Source: Pontederia crassipes
Lineage: Eukaryota; Streptophyta; Magnoliopsida; Commelinales; Pontederiaceae
Reading direction: 5' to 3'
Assembly (NCBI GenBank): GCA_030549335.1
Contig: CM060194.1
Span: forward strand, 12,712,171-12,776,170
Length of the DNA stretch: 64,000 nt
A model generated the notes under the pieces. It searched no databases. It was not told the DNA's origin and saw only the letters and a list, made by a program, of their open reading frames with translations. This document shows positions 1 to 12,675 of the stretch, piece after piece (the first letter of the stretch is position 1; the number at the start of each line of letters is the position of its first letter). Made by a program: the position numbers and the translations under genes.

Positions 1-2
1 AT

Positions 3-628
3 TCGGATGTCATTGAGGGGTTGTCTAGAACAACTCAATTGTCCAATAAGGTGATGGTGAGATAGATGTATACCTTTTTTATGAGTTGCACATTTTCCTT
101 GTTTATTAGAGTTAAATCTTGATAACTTATTAGAAATTCCCTAAGGTTAGTTTTCTTTTAGGTATTTCTTTCCTAATTACTCATCTTCAATGAGTTTGTT
201 GTTATATTCTATTATATACAATTTTAAATGCATTCTAATTACTGTTAAAGGCTTTGCCTGCAAGCACCACCAAATAGAACCCTTCTTTCCATTGAAATAA
301 TCTTTTCAATATCGATAATCCTACAACATGAATTTCATTCCTTTTAGTGTTTTGACTATGAGAATTTTATGCAAATGAGTGCCCAAAAGCCATCTTGACA
401 TTGTCCTTGTCGTAATTTAGTAGTTAGGTGCAGTTGACTTGTGAATTGATAAAAAAAATGGTCAAGGCAAGTTGTTTGGTTATTTACTGCATTTAACCAT
501 TTACAACACAAGTAACATGCTACTTTCTTTCACAGATATTACGAGAGGTTGAAGATGGTATTGATGATATTGTCATTTCTGTTGATGGTTCCTGGAAGAC
601 AATTCTAGAACTTAATGGTAGGAATTGA
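3..628 (+). pseudogene. Fragment of a PIAL/SIZ-type SP-RING SUMO ligase gene
   Basis: Two exon-like pieces are visible. Bases 3-53 read SDVIEGLSRTTQLSNK and run into a GT donor. Bases 536-625 follow a good acceptor (cttt-cacag) and read ILREVEDGIDDIVISVDGSW followed by KTILELNGRN and a stop at 626. From family knowledge, plant PIAL/SIZ proteins have an acidic SDVIEG-SR stretch before the SP-RING and a REV---DVIIS-DGSWK stretch after it. The SP-RING itself (the Cys/His zinc ligands) should lie between the two pieces and is absent: 54-535 is AT-rich and non-coding. I infer a truncated duplicate that kept an intron, or the tail of a decayed gene extending left of the window. A donor at about 617 (aatg-gtagg) could also end the second exon before the stop. 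The assignment rests on short motifs recalled from the family, so confidence is moderate. Confidence 0.45.
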
Positions 629-629
629 T

Positions 630-2520
630 CAAGTCCAACACGATGGCATAGAAATCGAGATGAACTCACGAGCTCATTTTGTCCATTTGACAATGTAGGA
701 AGACAGTAGAAATGATGCACCATTGGTTTAAGCGGACATTCAATCTCTGCATATATTTACAAGAAGAGCTAACAATGATAATACTGGTCACTGAAACCTT
801 TTAGCGGCAGGACCTATAGCGAAGAGCCGCGATCAAATTTTTTGTTGTTGATGAGAATTAATGTCCAGATGATAATTTTTAACGAACATATAACCCTTCA
901 CAATGATCTAATTTCTTGTTGTATCACTTGATAATTCATGTTTTCATTAAATGAATTTGTCATTTCATGAAGTTGATTAATTATTTAATGTGAAATAGGA
1001 TATTAAATGGCATATAATTCTAAAGTAGCACTCTTTTAATATTTGCAATAATTCTATAACTACGTTAGTAATGTCCCATTCTCAATCAATAATTAAATTT
1101 TTATATGCAATATAATAATGATGACAAAATTTTAAATTATTTTCTCCTAACTTGAAAATGTCATAAATTTATAATTACTGATATACCATTTTCAAATACT
1201 CTAACAATCACTTTTAATATTTTTTAACACATAAATTAATAATATGATATACAAATATTTGATAGAGAAAAGGTCTAGTTAAAGGAGATTTCATCTTTCT
1301 AGTGTGCAACACAATTATTAGCACTTGTATTATCAAGAGTAAGAAATAGATCATATTCATTAATTACTTTTTCAATAGTATTTGCAATTTGCAAGCCATT
1401 ATGAGGGTGTTCATTTTTTAAAATGCAACAATTCTATTTATACTATCTAATTCATATTAATTCAAGGTATAACACATAAAAATCATCACCATTTGATGAA
1501 GTTCATACGTCACCAGTCAAATTAAACATGCATTCCAAAATAAACTAATTAATTTTATTTCTTATGATATATTATAATTTAATGTTGTTTAACAATTTTT
1601 CTATTAACATTTTTAAAAAAGTAGCTTGTACGTAATTATATTGATAATATAAAAACTTAGGATCTTCAATAAATGAATATGTCACTTTTGAATATATTAT
1701 TCATCATGAGAAAATAAAGTGCATCCGGTATTGTCACGATCAAGTGTAATTAGTTGAATTTGTTGTGGTAACTAATTCACTATAAATTATTCCCTAATTA
1801 TTATATGGTGTGATTGTACGTGCCATTTTAAATTGTTGGTGCTTGAGGAGGAGGCCACAACATATGTAGCATTGCCAATTTAATAAACAACTTTATCTAT
1901 TTTTGGATCATTTTCATTTATAATTTTTATCAATATAATTCTAAACTTTGTTAATAAACGTCGTTGTTCTTCTTTTTTCATTTATGACTTCACCTTGTGC
2001 GAGAGTATTTCATTTGATGGGTCTGTGACCGTGGGTGTCACTATTGCACTTTTTCCTTCAAGAACTACATAATTTGAAGTAATATTAATATTAGAATGAC
2101 AAAATAATTAACTTAAGTAGTTGAAAGAATTGGGTAGTAAAGAATTAAAATCATCACTACTACTACTACTACTAACATATGTTGTACATATGATGGTGCA
2201 TAAGGTAAATAATAAGAATAGCCACTGTGTAAATTAAATGAATTCATGGTAATATATTTTTTAATTAAAATAATATTTAAAAAATCTAAATGCTATTAGA
2301 AATTTGAAATAAATATAATATTTATATTGCACAGTTATATATGAATTTGTTATTATATAATAATTAATTTATTTTAAAAACAATTAAACTTTTGAGTAAT
2401 TCTTCATTTATTTTGTAAAGAAAGTATTTTAAATCCCAAAAAAATAAACTTTATTTAGTTTAAAAATCATAAATAATATTTTGATGATAAGATAAGAAAA
2501 TTTATAAATATTATTTAAAA
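630..2520. other. AT-rich intergenic stretch, no gene seen
   Basis: No open frame of useful length, no splice-consistent exon chain and no recognisable transposon protein. It holds a short CTA/ACT trinucleotide run near 2155-2176 and many A/T homopolymers. Confidence 0.6.
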
Positions 2521-2522
2521 TA

Positions 2523-5500
2523 GGGAAAATTGCATGAAAAATCACATACTTTTGCCTTTGTTGGAGATCTAGCCCAAAGTTTTATATTTGACAAAAAAAT
2601 CATCAACTTATGGATTTGTTGTAGATTTAGCCTCCGTTAACGTCAAAAGTTGAATCATCATTGTCCAAGTGGATAAGTTATTGCCACCTCATTATTAATA
2701 TCAAAGTATAATATTTTTCATATAAAAACCCAAACTTTCATAATCTTTTGAGAAACAGCCCAATATTTTTTTAAATAAAAACTCATCAATTATCAAATTA
2801 ATTTGACATTTAACTTGTTAATGTGGAAGGATAGTGAAAATATGCTATTAAGTGAGTTACAAAAATTCTCTTCAAATAATTATTTGACTAATCATTTTCT
2901 CTTTACCCTAGTTTCCTTGCACAAGTGTCAACAATCAGTCACAAATATTCTTTTGATAAAGATTCAACAAACAAAAGTAAGATTGGCTACACAAACTAAA
3001 GTTTTTACTGATGCAATTATCACATCTCTTTAAATGAAATTAAATGAATAAGTAAAATACATTTTTAGAGAGAAGAGACCAATTAGAAAATATACAAAAA
3101 AGTAATTATTGCCATCCGATTATCGTTGTAGCTTAACATGAAGTGCATCCGAGTAAAAAAGAGAACCAGAGTTCAACATTAGATAAGGCACTTGCATTTA
3201 TTCGCCAAAAGAAATATATTGCAATAAAAGTTTCCAGCACAATATATGGTGTTATGGATAAAACTAAAACAAAAATATCCACTTAATGGATTGATGCACT
3301 CCTTATGTGTTGATCTACTTGTTCTCACATCTATGTAACAAAATGGATATGTCCAAAAGTTTCTTCGTACTTGTAGCAAAGATAAAAATGATACCAAATT
3401 ATGAAAATAGATTAACTTAAGGCATAATTAGAAATAATATATAAAATAATACTCATGACTGCAACTTCATTTCATTGAAAAGTGCTACTATTTTGGGTCC
3501 CAACTTGATCTTGTTGATTTAGTGGACATCTAGGAGCTATGTTGAAATTTGCAACATTAAATTGCCCTTGTAATCTACCCATATAATTTGTTGGAACACG
3601 ACTTGTAGGCATTTATTCCAAAAAAAAAATCATTACATACGTGCTCACAAAAGAATGAAAATGTTAGACACAAAAAATAAAGATGTCTTTGAATATTAAA
3701 TAAGAGCTTACATGACCATATAACATTCTCGATTCAGCGTTAGTCCATATCCAGCTTGAACTTGTTGGACTTGGGACTAAATTTTTCCCGGTGAAAAATG
3801 ATTCTGTGATGGTTACATATTTTTTGAGACCTCCCTCTGGCTTTGACTTGTAAAATTAGTCAAACATTATGAAAATTTCCATTTTTATTCAATTAAAATA
3901 AAGATAATATTGCCAAACTTAATGAAGGTTGTGAGCTTGAAGCTTGTTGTTTTCCTTGATATTTATAAGTTCTTCTATTGTACCCATAATGAGCACATAA
4001 TTTACATTGCATAAATGTTCCCTTCTTATAATGCACTTGATGATTGAGTTCTTTTTCACATGGGTCTTTCTTTCGTCTTTTTAGGTCTACTTGGTTGCTT
4101 CTTTATGATGGAGGACCATATAGTTTTCGAATGAATATTTTTCCCACATTCTTTTGCCATTCATAGGTAGAAGAAAATTTTCATACCCTTTCAAATAAGT
4201 TGATTTTTTCAAAAACTCGTCTACATAATCAGTAGGGTCAATGTTCGTCCAATTCATGCAAGAGTATAGCATGCGGATAAGGAATACCTGTGAGGTCTCA
4301 CATCCTACATGAACAAGTACTTTTTATTATATCAACAATAAAATCATTGCATATTTACTTCACTTGGAACTTCTGCTTTCCAGCATGTGTAGCGACACAA
4401 AACCTACTAAACAACTTATTTTCTTCCAACTTATTTCTTACCTTTGTACATAAAGTGTCATTACATTGTTGAATGACATCCATTTTCTCACCCATCCTCT
4501 TCATGATAGAGCTTCTTAAATCTTCCAACATGTCAATTAAAGGTTTACTCCTTGTCTTCAATATGTAAGCATTAAAACATTCTGACATGTTATCTATAAC
4601 CTCACATTTAGGAATTGTATTAATATACAACCTACAAAATTTATGCACTCCAATCTTCATAAAATCTTCATATGCTACATTTTAATGGTCTTTCATTTCA
4701 TTCATGCATTGTTGTACTTTTCACTGTCTTCCAAAAGAGATTCTTCAAAATATTATCATTGTGGTTATTTTTCCAATTATCATAAAGGTGTCTTGCACAA
4801 TTTCTATGTTCAACACTAGGCATCAATGTTCATACTGCATTTTGAAGCTCCTATAAGAAAATAATACGATATCTTTTAATATATTTAATGATATATGAAT
4901 AAAAATAAACAACATCATTTTTATTACCTTTTGTTGGTCGCTAATCACAATCCATCCAAATCCATCTGAAATGCTTAAGTCGTCAACAAGTATCTTAAGA
5001 AACCACGTCCAAGAATTTTCATTTTCTCTTTCGACTACAACCCATGCAATTGGGAACATCTGGTTGTTTCCATCTAGACCAATTACACTTAACAATTGTC
5101 CACCATTCAATGTTTTCAAAAAACAACTATAAAGATTTATCACTCTCCTACAACCATATAAAAATCCCAATTTCAAACTATCAGAACCCACATAAAACCT
5201 TTTGAAAATAGCTCTTGATTGAGAACCATGTCTATCAAGAGCAAGCTGAAAAACTATTCTTGTATACTTTTCTTAGCTCTGCTATATATGATGGTAACAA
5301 CCTAAGTCCCCATAATTATCTTAAGTGCATGTGCTCTAGTCCCCATCCTTTGTTGAGAACTCCTTTTTCACTTTATCGCAAAACCTTGTGTGATAGCATA
5401 ATCTTGCACAACTTGCTTGAAATGCGAAGGAGATTCAAACTTCATATCAATATAGAATGGATCATCCTTCTTGTCTCTTTGAGAATCATAAACTTTGTTC

Positions 5501-6155
5501 CTTTTCTTTCTCTCAGTCTTCATCATCACTTGTATGAAGAGTGATAAACTCATCACCTGATGCACTAAGGTAGACCCTTTTTCCAAGTTCAAGTAATCAA
5601 GTGCATTTGCTACCAACCAGTAGAAAAAGATGTTTTATTTCAGAAATCAATGATAAAAAGTACAAAAGTTAAAACACGAAAAGGATCACTTTAATCCTAT
5701 TAATGACAAACGTGTTTGTAGATGAGCATATTGATATTTACATACATAAGCAATTTTCCTTTGTAACTTGAGTTGATTTCCTCATAGTAATGAAATTAAA
5801 TTAATAAAATATTGTGCAAGTTGACATGAAAAAAAATAATTCAAAGAAGACTCGTACCAAGAGAAATGTTTGGTGGAGATGGAAGAAAAGTTGATCACGA
5901 CCTTGAGATGGAATAGCAACTTCACACAAGTACACTACTCAGATGTAGATCACAAGCATGGAGATCACCGCAAATTACCAATGGAATTGAGACAAAAAAA
6001 AAGCAAGAGACAAAAGCGGCGAAGATTGTAGTCGATAAAGGAAAAGAAGGGCTTTTCTTTTGGTAAAGGTGGGCATTAAGAGTTTTATTGACATGATAGT
6101 TTTTTATATTTGTATTTATTTCATTGAACATGTGGCAATGACTTATTTTATAATG
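2523..6155 (-). mobile_element. Mutator-like element (MULE), decayed
   Basis: The left end starts gggaaaattgcatgaaaaat and continues with phrases of the kind 'aaatcaNNaactt...tagcccaaagttt', typical of long terminal inverted repeats of plant MULEs. Inside the left end, about 2660-2690, the words 'gataagttattgccac' recur inverted at about 6130-6150 as 'gtggcaatgactta'. This suggests that a partial right inverted repeat survives, while its outer end is lost or too diverged to see. The transposase remnant on the minus strand lies between the two ends. The boundaries are therefore firm on the left to about 5 bp and only approximate on the right. I saw no 9-bp target duplication. Confidence 0.55.
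3480..5620 (-). pseudogene. MuDR/MULE transposase, broken
   Basis: Read from 5620 downward. The frame near 5370-5616 gives DDPFYIDMKFESPSHFKQVV followed by QDYAITQGFAIK, the usual MuDR N-terminal domain (F--P-HFK--V-DYAI--GF-IK). About 4950-5190 gives LSVIGLDGNNQMFPIAWVVV and later SWTWFL and VISDQQK, the MULE transposase core with the G-D-N-Q--PIA signature. About 4355-4660 gives a segment with FNAYILKTRSKPLIDMLE, the following helical part. About 4090-4270 gives PTDYVDEFLKKSTYLKGYE, the region around the SWIM-type zinc site. About 3960-4090 has remains of a C-terminal Cys-rich tail. The pieces lie in different frames with several stops between them, so no active transposase is encoded here. 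In a living element this protein would bind the inverted repeats and cut and paste the element. Confidence 0.75.
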
Positions 6156-6479
6156 AAATAGTTCCTTGTATTTGGGATACTTGGATGTATTTCTTGCTTC
6201 TGCATCTTGCTTCGTACGAAAATTATTTGACTTACTTTTAATTATTGACTTTCGTAGTTCTCTTTTATTGTCGTATTCTTATTTTTATTATTTAGTATTT
6301 CGTTTATATGTCACTTATCTTGACCATTTAGGTCAATGAAAAAGTCAAATAAATAAATAAATAAATGACCACCCAGAGGAGATCTATGTCCCATGACGAG
6401 ATCTAATTTCATGGCGCTACAAGATCTATCTATTTCTTTTATCCTAATATTTTATATTTATGGTATTTTACGTGAACTT

Positions 6480-7650
6480 CCTGCAGGAAATAAACATTAA
6501 CAAAAGGACAACTGAATTAATTATATATATTTGGGGTCAAGTGGTCAACCCCATTTTTGTTGGTGACTAGTGTTTATTTTGACTTACGTGCTCTAAGGGT
6601 GAAGAAATCGATCACATGATATTAGAAATTTCAAACTATAAATCACATCTTGTTCTTGTTAGGGTGAAGAATAAATTTCGTACGGCTGTCGTGTACTGCG
6701 TCTTGTGAGAGGTCGTCTTCCGCTGCCCTCAACTGAGGGGCTGCTGCACAGTGCACAGACATCAATTAACTCCCTCTCAAGTCTCTGTCCCAATTAACTT
6801 TCTCTTTTCTTTTTTCTTCTTGCAGAGATCATGACATTGACTGATATACATTTCTTGCAGAGCAGTTCCACGATAGAGGAAGACTTTATCAGCTTATAAG
6901 CAATTTATAAGTCAATTTTAAAAAAAATATTTGATAACATTATAATTTGATTGATAAGAAAACATCAAATCTATTTATAAATTAAAAAAATAGATTCTTC
7001 AGATGGTTCCAAGTCCCAATTAAGTTTCTTTTCTCTTCTTGCAGAGATTGTGACATTAATATACATTTCTTACGGAAGAGAGTTCCACCATGGAGAAAGA
7101 CTTCTAATCTACCTCGATTTTATAAGCTTATAAGCGATTTATAAATCAATTTAAAAAAAAATCAATATTTGGTAACATTATAATTTATATATAAGGAAAC
7201 ATCAAATCTATTTATAAATTAAAAAAATAAATAAGGAGAGGACTGTTTATTCTTTTAAAAAATATGTGTACTTAATGTATCGATTTGTCTTACGAGATCA
7301 ATTATAAGTCTAATCATGATTACAATTATCAGATATTTGTCCTCATATAATAATGACGAGATATTTTTTTTCATCCAACTCATTAATTGAAAATTGTAAA
7401 TTTTAGGTTTATAAATCTTTTAGACCTTTGGACGATCAAATTAATTAAGTGATCATATGCATACGTTGTAAGCAAAACAAAAGAAACATTACAATGCATA
7501 TGCTTTTATATCGACTATTTTCGTTATTTCTTAATTAGTCATTTCAGCTTTTTATTTTTTTTTCTCATGATTCCACAAAATGATATCGTAAATACAGAAA
7601 TGAACCTTATCCTTTAAGTGAATTTTATTTTTTGTTTCCTTGACCTGTCA
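6480..7650. repeat. Segmental duplicate, copy 1
   Basis: This stretch shares several blocks with 13140-14850. Block A is about 6487-6585 (aacaaaaggacaa, later tttttgttggtgactaN-gtt). Block B is about 6765-6920 (tctgtcccaattaa, then cttgcagagat, atgacattga, ttccacgatagaggaagact). Block B' is about 7010-7160, a second diverged copy of B. Block C is about 7266-7640 (gtgtacttaatgtatcgatt, ttgtaaattttaggtttata, ttgtttccttgacct). Here the order is A-B-B'-C; in the other copy it is B-B'-A-C. No coding frame runs through the blocks. B contains pyrimidine-rich 'cttcttgcag' words that resemble splice acceptors, so it may come from a gene, but I cannot name it. Confidence 0.75.
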
Positions 7651-8505
7651 GTCCATCACTAATGATAATCAACGGTCTTTGGTGAAAATTTTGATTTCTT
7701 TTGATGAATTCATCGTTTTATTAAAAACTAAATGTATTATAAAAATATTATTAAATTCACAAAATCTAAAAATATATTAAGTAAAAAATTAAATATCTAT
7801 TCAAAATAAAATATTAATATTAATTTGAATATGATAATTAGATAAATTTTATTAAATAAATAGGATAGCGAACCAAATTAAACAAAGAAAAATATGAATT
7901 CATTTACTATAATAAGTTTTTACCAAAAAAAAGTCATATAATAATAAAAAAAAATTATTTTTCAATTAATTCAGTTTTTAATTAAATTTTAGGTTAATTT
8001 ATCCATAACCGAACGAATAAACTCAATTAACAATTTTTCAATTCGTTAAGCAAACCAAAATTGAATAAAGATAATTTCATCTGATCAATCGGTTAAAAAA
8101 TTGATTGGAATCATTGGAGATAATAAAGGCGAGGATAAAATTGTTTCTACCATTTTTTCATCATCAAATTTATCTAACTATGCAAGTCATTATGTGTTAA
8201 ATATTGCTTTTAGTCATTATCATAATAATTTGTTGGGAAAGATGAAATCCACACTGTAACTAAAATATACTTCATTAGTATCTGAACTAGTTGGGACATT
8301 GTCTCATTTTTCAGATGTAACAGTATTCAAATTTAAATCGGAGTATGATTTATTTATTATGAATTTAGTCTAATAAAATTCTTTTCCTTCTAATATAAAA
8401 AATACAGCTCCTTAGTCCAATGATCATAATATCTCCATTCTTTTATTTAATGGATTAAATTAATAATAACTAGGTTTTCATCATATATATTGCATCATTG
8501 TCGTA
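7651..8505. other. AT-rich intergenic stretch
   Basis: Very AT-rich and without a supported gene. Around 7860-8100 there are repeated words of the form 'aaccgaa/aattcggtt' ('ccgaacgaataaactc', 'caattcgttaagc') that resemble decayed MITE arms, but I cannot set limits. Confidence 0.4.
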
Positions 8506-9710
8506 CACTACAAGAATATTATCTTTTTGGTGGTCTGAACCGTCGCAAAATGAGAAAAAGCTATCGAAAAATGCACTTTGTGACGGATTTTTCGACGAAA
8601 ATGATTTGTCATAAAAATGCTTGTCGTAAAAAATTTTTACGGCTCCAACCGTGGGAAAAACATTTCCATAGCCGGAGCCGTGGGAATGTTTCTATGGCTC
8701 AGGCCGCGGGAACATTTCCCGCAGCCCAAGCCATGTGAAGGTCCCACGCTCCAACCATGAGAAATGTTTCCACGGGACCGTAGGAACTATCCATGGTTCA
8801 AACCGTAGAAAATATTATCACGGCTCAGGCCATGGAAATTTCTCATGGTTGGAGCCATGGAAACATTTTCTCACGACCGGAGTCATAGAAATTTTTCATG
8901 GCTCTGACCATCGCAAGTTTATTTTCTAAATTAAAAATAATTTGACCGCACACGACCGAAAATGGCCCGCACGGTCGGATCTGCCTGTGCGCAGCCGGAT
9001 ACTGCCGTGCGCGGGCGGCACTGGCCCATGCGGTCGGACCCGGCCGCACGCAGGCGATCCGTCCTGCGCATGGCCATATCCGACCAGTGCACAAGCCGAT
9101 CCGACTGCGCGAAGAACGATCCCCTGCGAAAGAGAGAGGGAAGGAGGGAGGGAGGTCGTTGTCGAAGGTCGTCACCGGAGGTCATTGCCAGTGGTCGTCG
9201 TCGGAGGTTATCGTGCCAGTCTCCTGGAAGGAGCACGCCGGTGAGGGAGAGAGAGGAGAGAGGAGAGTGGGAAAGAGGTTGAGAGAGGAGGTGAATATAA
9301 AGAAAAAAAGAGACGGGAATAAAAAGAGAAGCGGGAAATGAAAAAAAAATAGGTGGGAGAATTTGACAGAATTTTAGACTTTCTGACGATTTAAGCTGCG
9401 AAAAATATTTTTTACGATTAAAATCATTGAAAATTTTTACGATTGAAGTCGTGGAAAAGGTTTTCCACGGCTTAAACTGTGAAAAATTTCCACGATCAAC
9501 GCCGTGAGAAATTTTTCACGGCTCAAGCCATGGAAAAAGTTTCCCACGGCTCAAGCCATGGAAAAAGTTTCTCACGGCTCCAACCATGGGAAATAGTCAT
9601 GGGAAACATTTCTCATGGAAAGTAATCCGTCGGAAATTTCATCGCAAATTGAGAAGGTTTTTTTACCGTGGGAAATTTTCCGTCGAAAAAAATATTTTTT
9701 TCTTGTAGTG
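8506..9710. mobile_element. CACTA (En/Spm) non-autonomous element
   Basis: The left end is CACTACAAGAA (8506-8516) and the right end is TTCTTGTAGTG (9700-9710), perfect 11-bp inverted ends of the plant CACTA type. Flanking triplets are GTA and ATA, an imperfect 3-bp target duplication. Both subterminal zones (about 8640-8910 and 9390-9600) are packed with copies of a roughly 20-25-bp word of the form acggctc-aa-cc-tgggaaa, about ten on the left and eight on the right. Such arrays are where CACTA transposases bind. The middle, about 8941-9290, is strikingly GC-rich and has overlapping open frames of about 100 codons in several frames, none resembling a transposase. At 1.2 kb the element is far shorter than autonomous CACTA elements (usually many kb) and must rely on an outside transposase. 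Confidence 0.85.
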
Positions 9711-10678
9711 ATATTATGTATCAATAAAATGCATAATGTGAGATGCATTACAGTCGTTTTCTTATCAAATTACTTTTTTTTTTGCAGTTCCAAAATGTAT
9801 TCAAATGTTGCATTGTCATATGAAGTGTAACATTAATTTAGGCATAAACAAACTTTCTTCAAACTCTTTTGGATTAACATCTAAATTTGAGTCCAACAAG
9901 AAATTTGAGTCCTATAAGAACTTATCTATAGAAAGTCCAATTTAACTTAAACTTTTGTAAATACAAAGTTGCTAGGCATAAGAGGGTCTTCTATTGTGAA
10001 GGCTTGAATACAGAGAAAAAACAAAGAAAATAAGAAAAAGAGGCTTTGATTTTCTTTTAAGGTTTCTTTGGATTGAAAATTTTGAAGGGGTAAGTGAAAT
10101 ATGAATGAATGAATGAAATTAGATATATCTTTTTTAGTTACATTTTTTATTTAAGTTAAGGAGGTGGGGTGAAATAATTAAGCCCTCCAAACATCATATT
10201 TTTCATTCCACCTAATTAATGGAATGAGAAAGAATAAATAAACCAAAATAATCCTCGTTTCTCTTATTACTAAATTAAACCATCTTTCTCTCTGGTAAAT
10301 TATTTTTTCTCTCATATGAATATATATTTAATTTTAAACATAAATGAATACAATAGTTCAAAAAAATAAAGAATATAATAAAAATAAAAAAATAGGTAAA
10401 AAAATAAAAGATAAAAAATTAAGTGATAAGGTAATAATATATTTTACTCTATTATAAAAAAAATTTATATAATAAAAAGTAAAAATGACTTTTTAATAAA
10501 TAAAATTTCATTTTTCATACCATTGTTTTTACAACTTAATATTCAAAGGTGGACTTTTTAAGAACACATCATACTCCATCATCCCATCTTTCCCTACACC
10601 ACTCCATCCCACTCCGTTAGTTAATTATCAAACAAACTCTTACTCTCCCAATAGCACTATCGATCGTCCTTTTCTTAG
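9711..10678. other. Intergenic, possible decayed MITE
   Basis: No gene seen. The stretch from about 10065 (tttctttggattgaaaat) to about 10640 (aattatcaaacaaactct) has loosely inverted ends and an AT-rich core, which might be an old MITE. The match is too weak to call. Confidence 0.3.
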
Positions 10679-11149
10679 AGTCTGTTTGGTTCAAAATTCA
10701 TTAAGGGAAAGGGAAGGTAAAAAGTGGGAAGAAAAATGATAAGAAGGAAAAGTAGGAGAAAGAAAGTGAATAGTTACCCTCGTTTGGTTGATATCATTAA
10801 AGGGAAGGAAAAGGAAGGGAAGGGAATGAATGTTAAGTGATTAATTTATTTAGAAGATTTTATCATTTACCTATATAGTTGTATGTTTAATTTATTTGGT
10901 CAAAATTGAAAACACATACTAAATATGTCTTTCCCCTTCTTTTCATCTCGATTTGGATGGGAAAGAAAAATGGAACACCCCGATTTGAAGGGGAAAGAAA
11001 AATAGAACATTAGAGGAGAATGGAAGGTAAAGGATGAGACTTTTCCCTTCTTTCTCCTCCAACTTAAACTCAACCAAACGAGGAGAACAGATTCTCCTCA
11101 TTTCCCTCTCCACTCCTTATCGTCCTTTCACCCCAACCAAACAGACCCA
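10679..11149. mobile_element. Tourist-like (PIF/Harbinger) MITE
   Basis: The left end gagtctgtttggtt and the right end aaccaaacagaccc are inverted copies. A second nested inverted pair follows: cctcgtttggttg near 10780 and caaccaaacgagg near 11070. The body is rich in 'gggaaagggaagg' on the left and 'ccttcttctcc'-type sequence on the right, so the element can fold back on itself. Flanks are TTA on the left and ATA on the right, an imperfect TWA target. At about 470 bp and with no protein it fits a Tourist-type MITE moved by a PIF/Harbinger transposase in trans. The short open frame inside (11034-11318) is not a gene. Confidence 0.6.
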
Positions 11150-12199
11150 TAGTATTTTCTTTCATGCCTTTATTTTGATGAATCTAACAATACAAGAACG
11201 AGATGATTCAATTATTCTATTTTGTTATTCTTATTTATTATTTAGAATCAGATTCACGATTTGTGAATTTATTAATGATATAACTCAAGATGATCTAAAA
11301 GTGGACAATCAAGTTTGAAATTCTTCAATTTGATGACAAAAATTTACACTATGAAAATTAAAGATGAACGTGGTGCTAGTAAAAAAACGAGACTTTGATA
11401 TTGCTCTCTTAGTCAAGGAAAGAAAGTCTAATTAAAATTCTAAGACAGTGTTTGAATACTTTTGTGATATGACTTGTTTGTTCTGATCATCATTCCTAGT
11501 CAAGTAGGAACTTGTTATTTGAATATTAGACGCCTGCAAAAGATAGAACTTCTAAGTTCTGACCTCATATTAGAATTTTTTTGCGGGAACTTGCCGGAAC
11601 AAATGAGTTTGACCAGAACCAAAATCTCGACCGGCTCCATCAAAACTTTACATATTGTTTGACAGAATTTAATTAAATTCTGATTTTTTTGTTCTCAGCC
11701 AAACACAGCATAAACTCTTTGCTAAAAGGATTGACATTAGCAAATATCTTTTAACTTTAGAAATGAAACTATTATGAAGAATTTGTGAGACAAACCACGT
11801 AACACGCATAAAAAGAAATCCTTGGTCAGTAAATTTTCTTTCTACGACACTCGTACAATCTGAGGATAAGCCTAGCTACATGGAAAAAGACTGAAAAATA
11901 TGTCTTATATTTATCACATGAAATCTGCATACAAAGTTTCCATCAGATAATATATGTATATGTTTTATAGCTATCCTACTCGGATATAAGATTCATCTAA
12001 CTAATTAATTGTTTGATCACTAAAATTATTTATATCGAGACCGTGTTATGTATAGTGTAATTTATTATAAGAATAATTTTAAACAAAAAACTGTGTATAT
12101 ATAATCATATATTTATGATCTAACTATTAGAATATATAGTTGATTTACTCGTTGGTTTTTCTCGCTCCCTACAACATTATATTTACGTTTGCTTTCATG
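11150..12199. other. Intergenic, no gene seen
   Basis: Moderately AT-rich. The only open frame here (11474-11662) has no domain and no conserved look. No repeat ends or splice-consistent exon chain were recognised. Confidence 0.5.
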
Positions 12200-12675
12200 T
12201 GACCCGGGGGTGTAAGCAAAAAAAACTAAAAATTTGAAAACCTAAAAAATTGATCCGACCCGTTCTCCAAAAAAAACTTTGGTGGTTTTTAAAATAAAAA
12301 AACGTCCGTGGATGCCGATGGAAACCTACATAATTAAAAAAAATATAAAATGTATATTAATATTACATTTTAAATATTTATAATATATAAAATTACTCAC
12401 TAAACATACTATTTATCCTATAACATGTATAGGAAATTAATATATATAAATAACACTATTACAATATATAATATGTGAATTTCATTAATTTATGAAATAA
12501 AATATATCTTTATATCATTAATGTTTTTTATAAATATAAAGTATACTAATTTAGGTCTCGAAAAAATCATCTAAAAAATTTGATAAAGTTTTTTTTATAA
12601 TTTTAAAAACCCAATCAAAATATATAGGATGGTTTTTTTTAATGAAAAAATTTATCCGACATTTCACCCCTAGTG
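12200..12675. mobile_element. hAT-like MITE
   Basis: The left end gggggtgtaagc (about 12205) and the right end acatttcacccct (about 12660-12672) form short imperfect inverted repeats of the AGGGGTG type seen in plant hAT elements. Flanking octamers ATGTGACC and GTGTGAAC agree at six of eight positions, fitting a decayed 8-bp target duplication. The interior is AT-rich, non-coding and carries inverted 'ttgatccgacc' and 'ttatccgacat' words next to the ends. Confidence 0.45.

Noticed and set aside
8843-9341. Several overlapping open frames of about 85-110 codons
   Set aside because: They lie in the GC-rich CACTA core in many frames at once, have no domain and arise from base composition.
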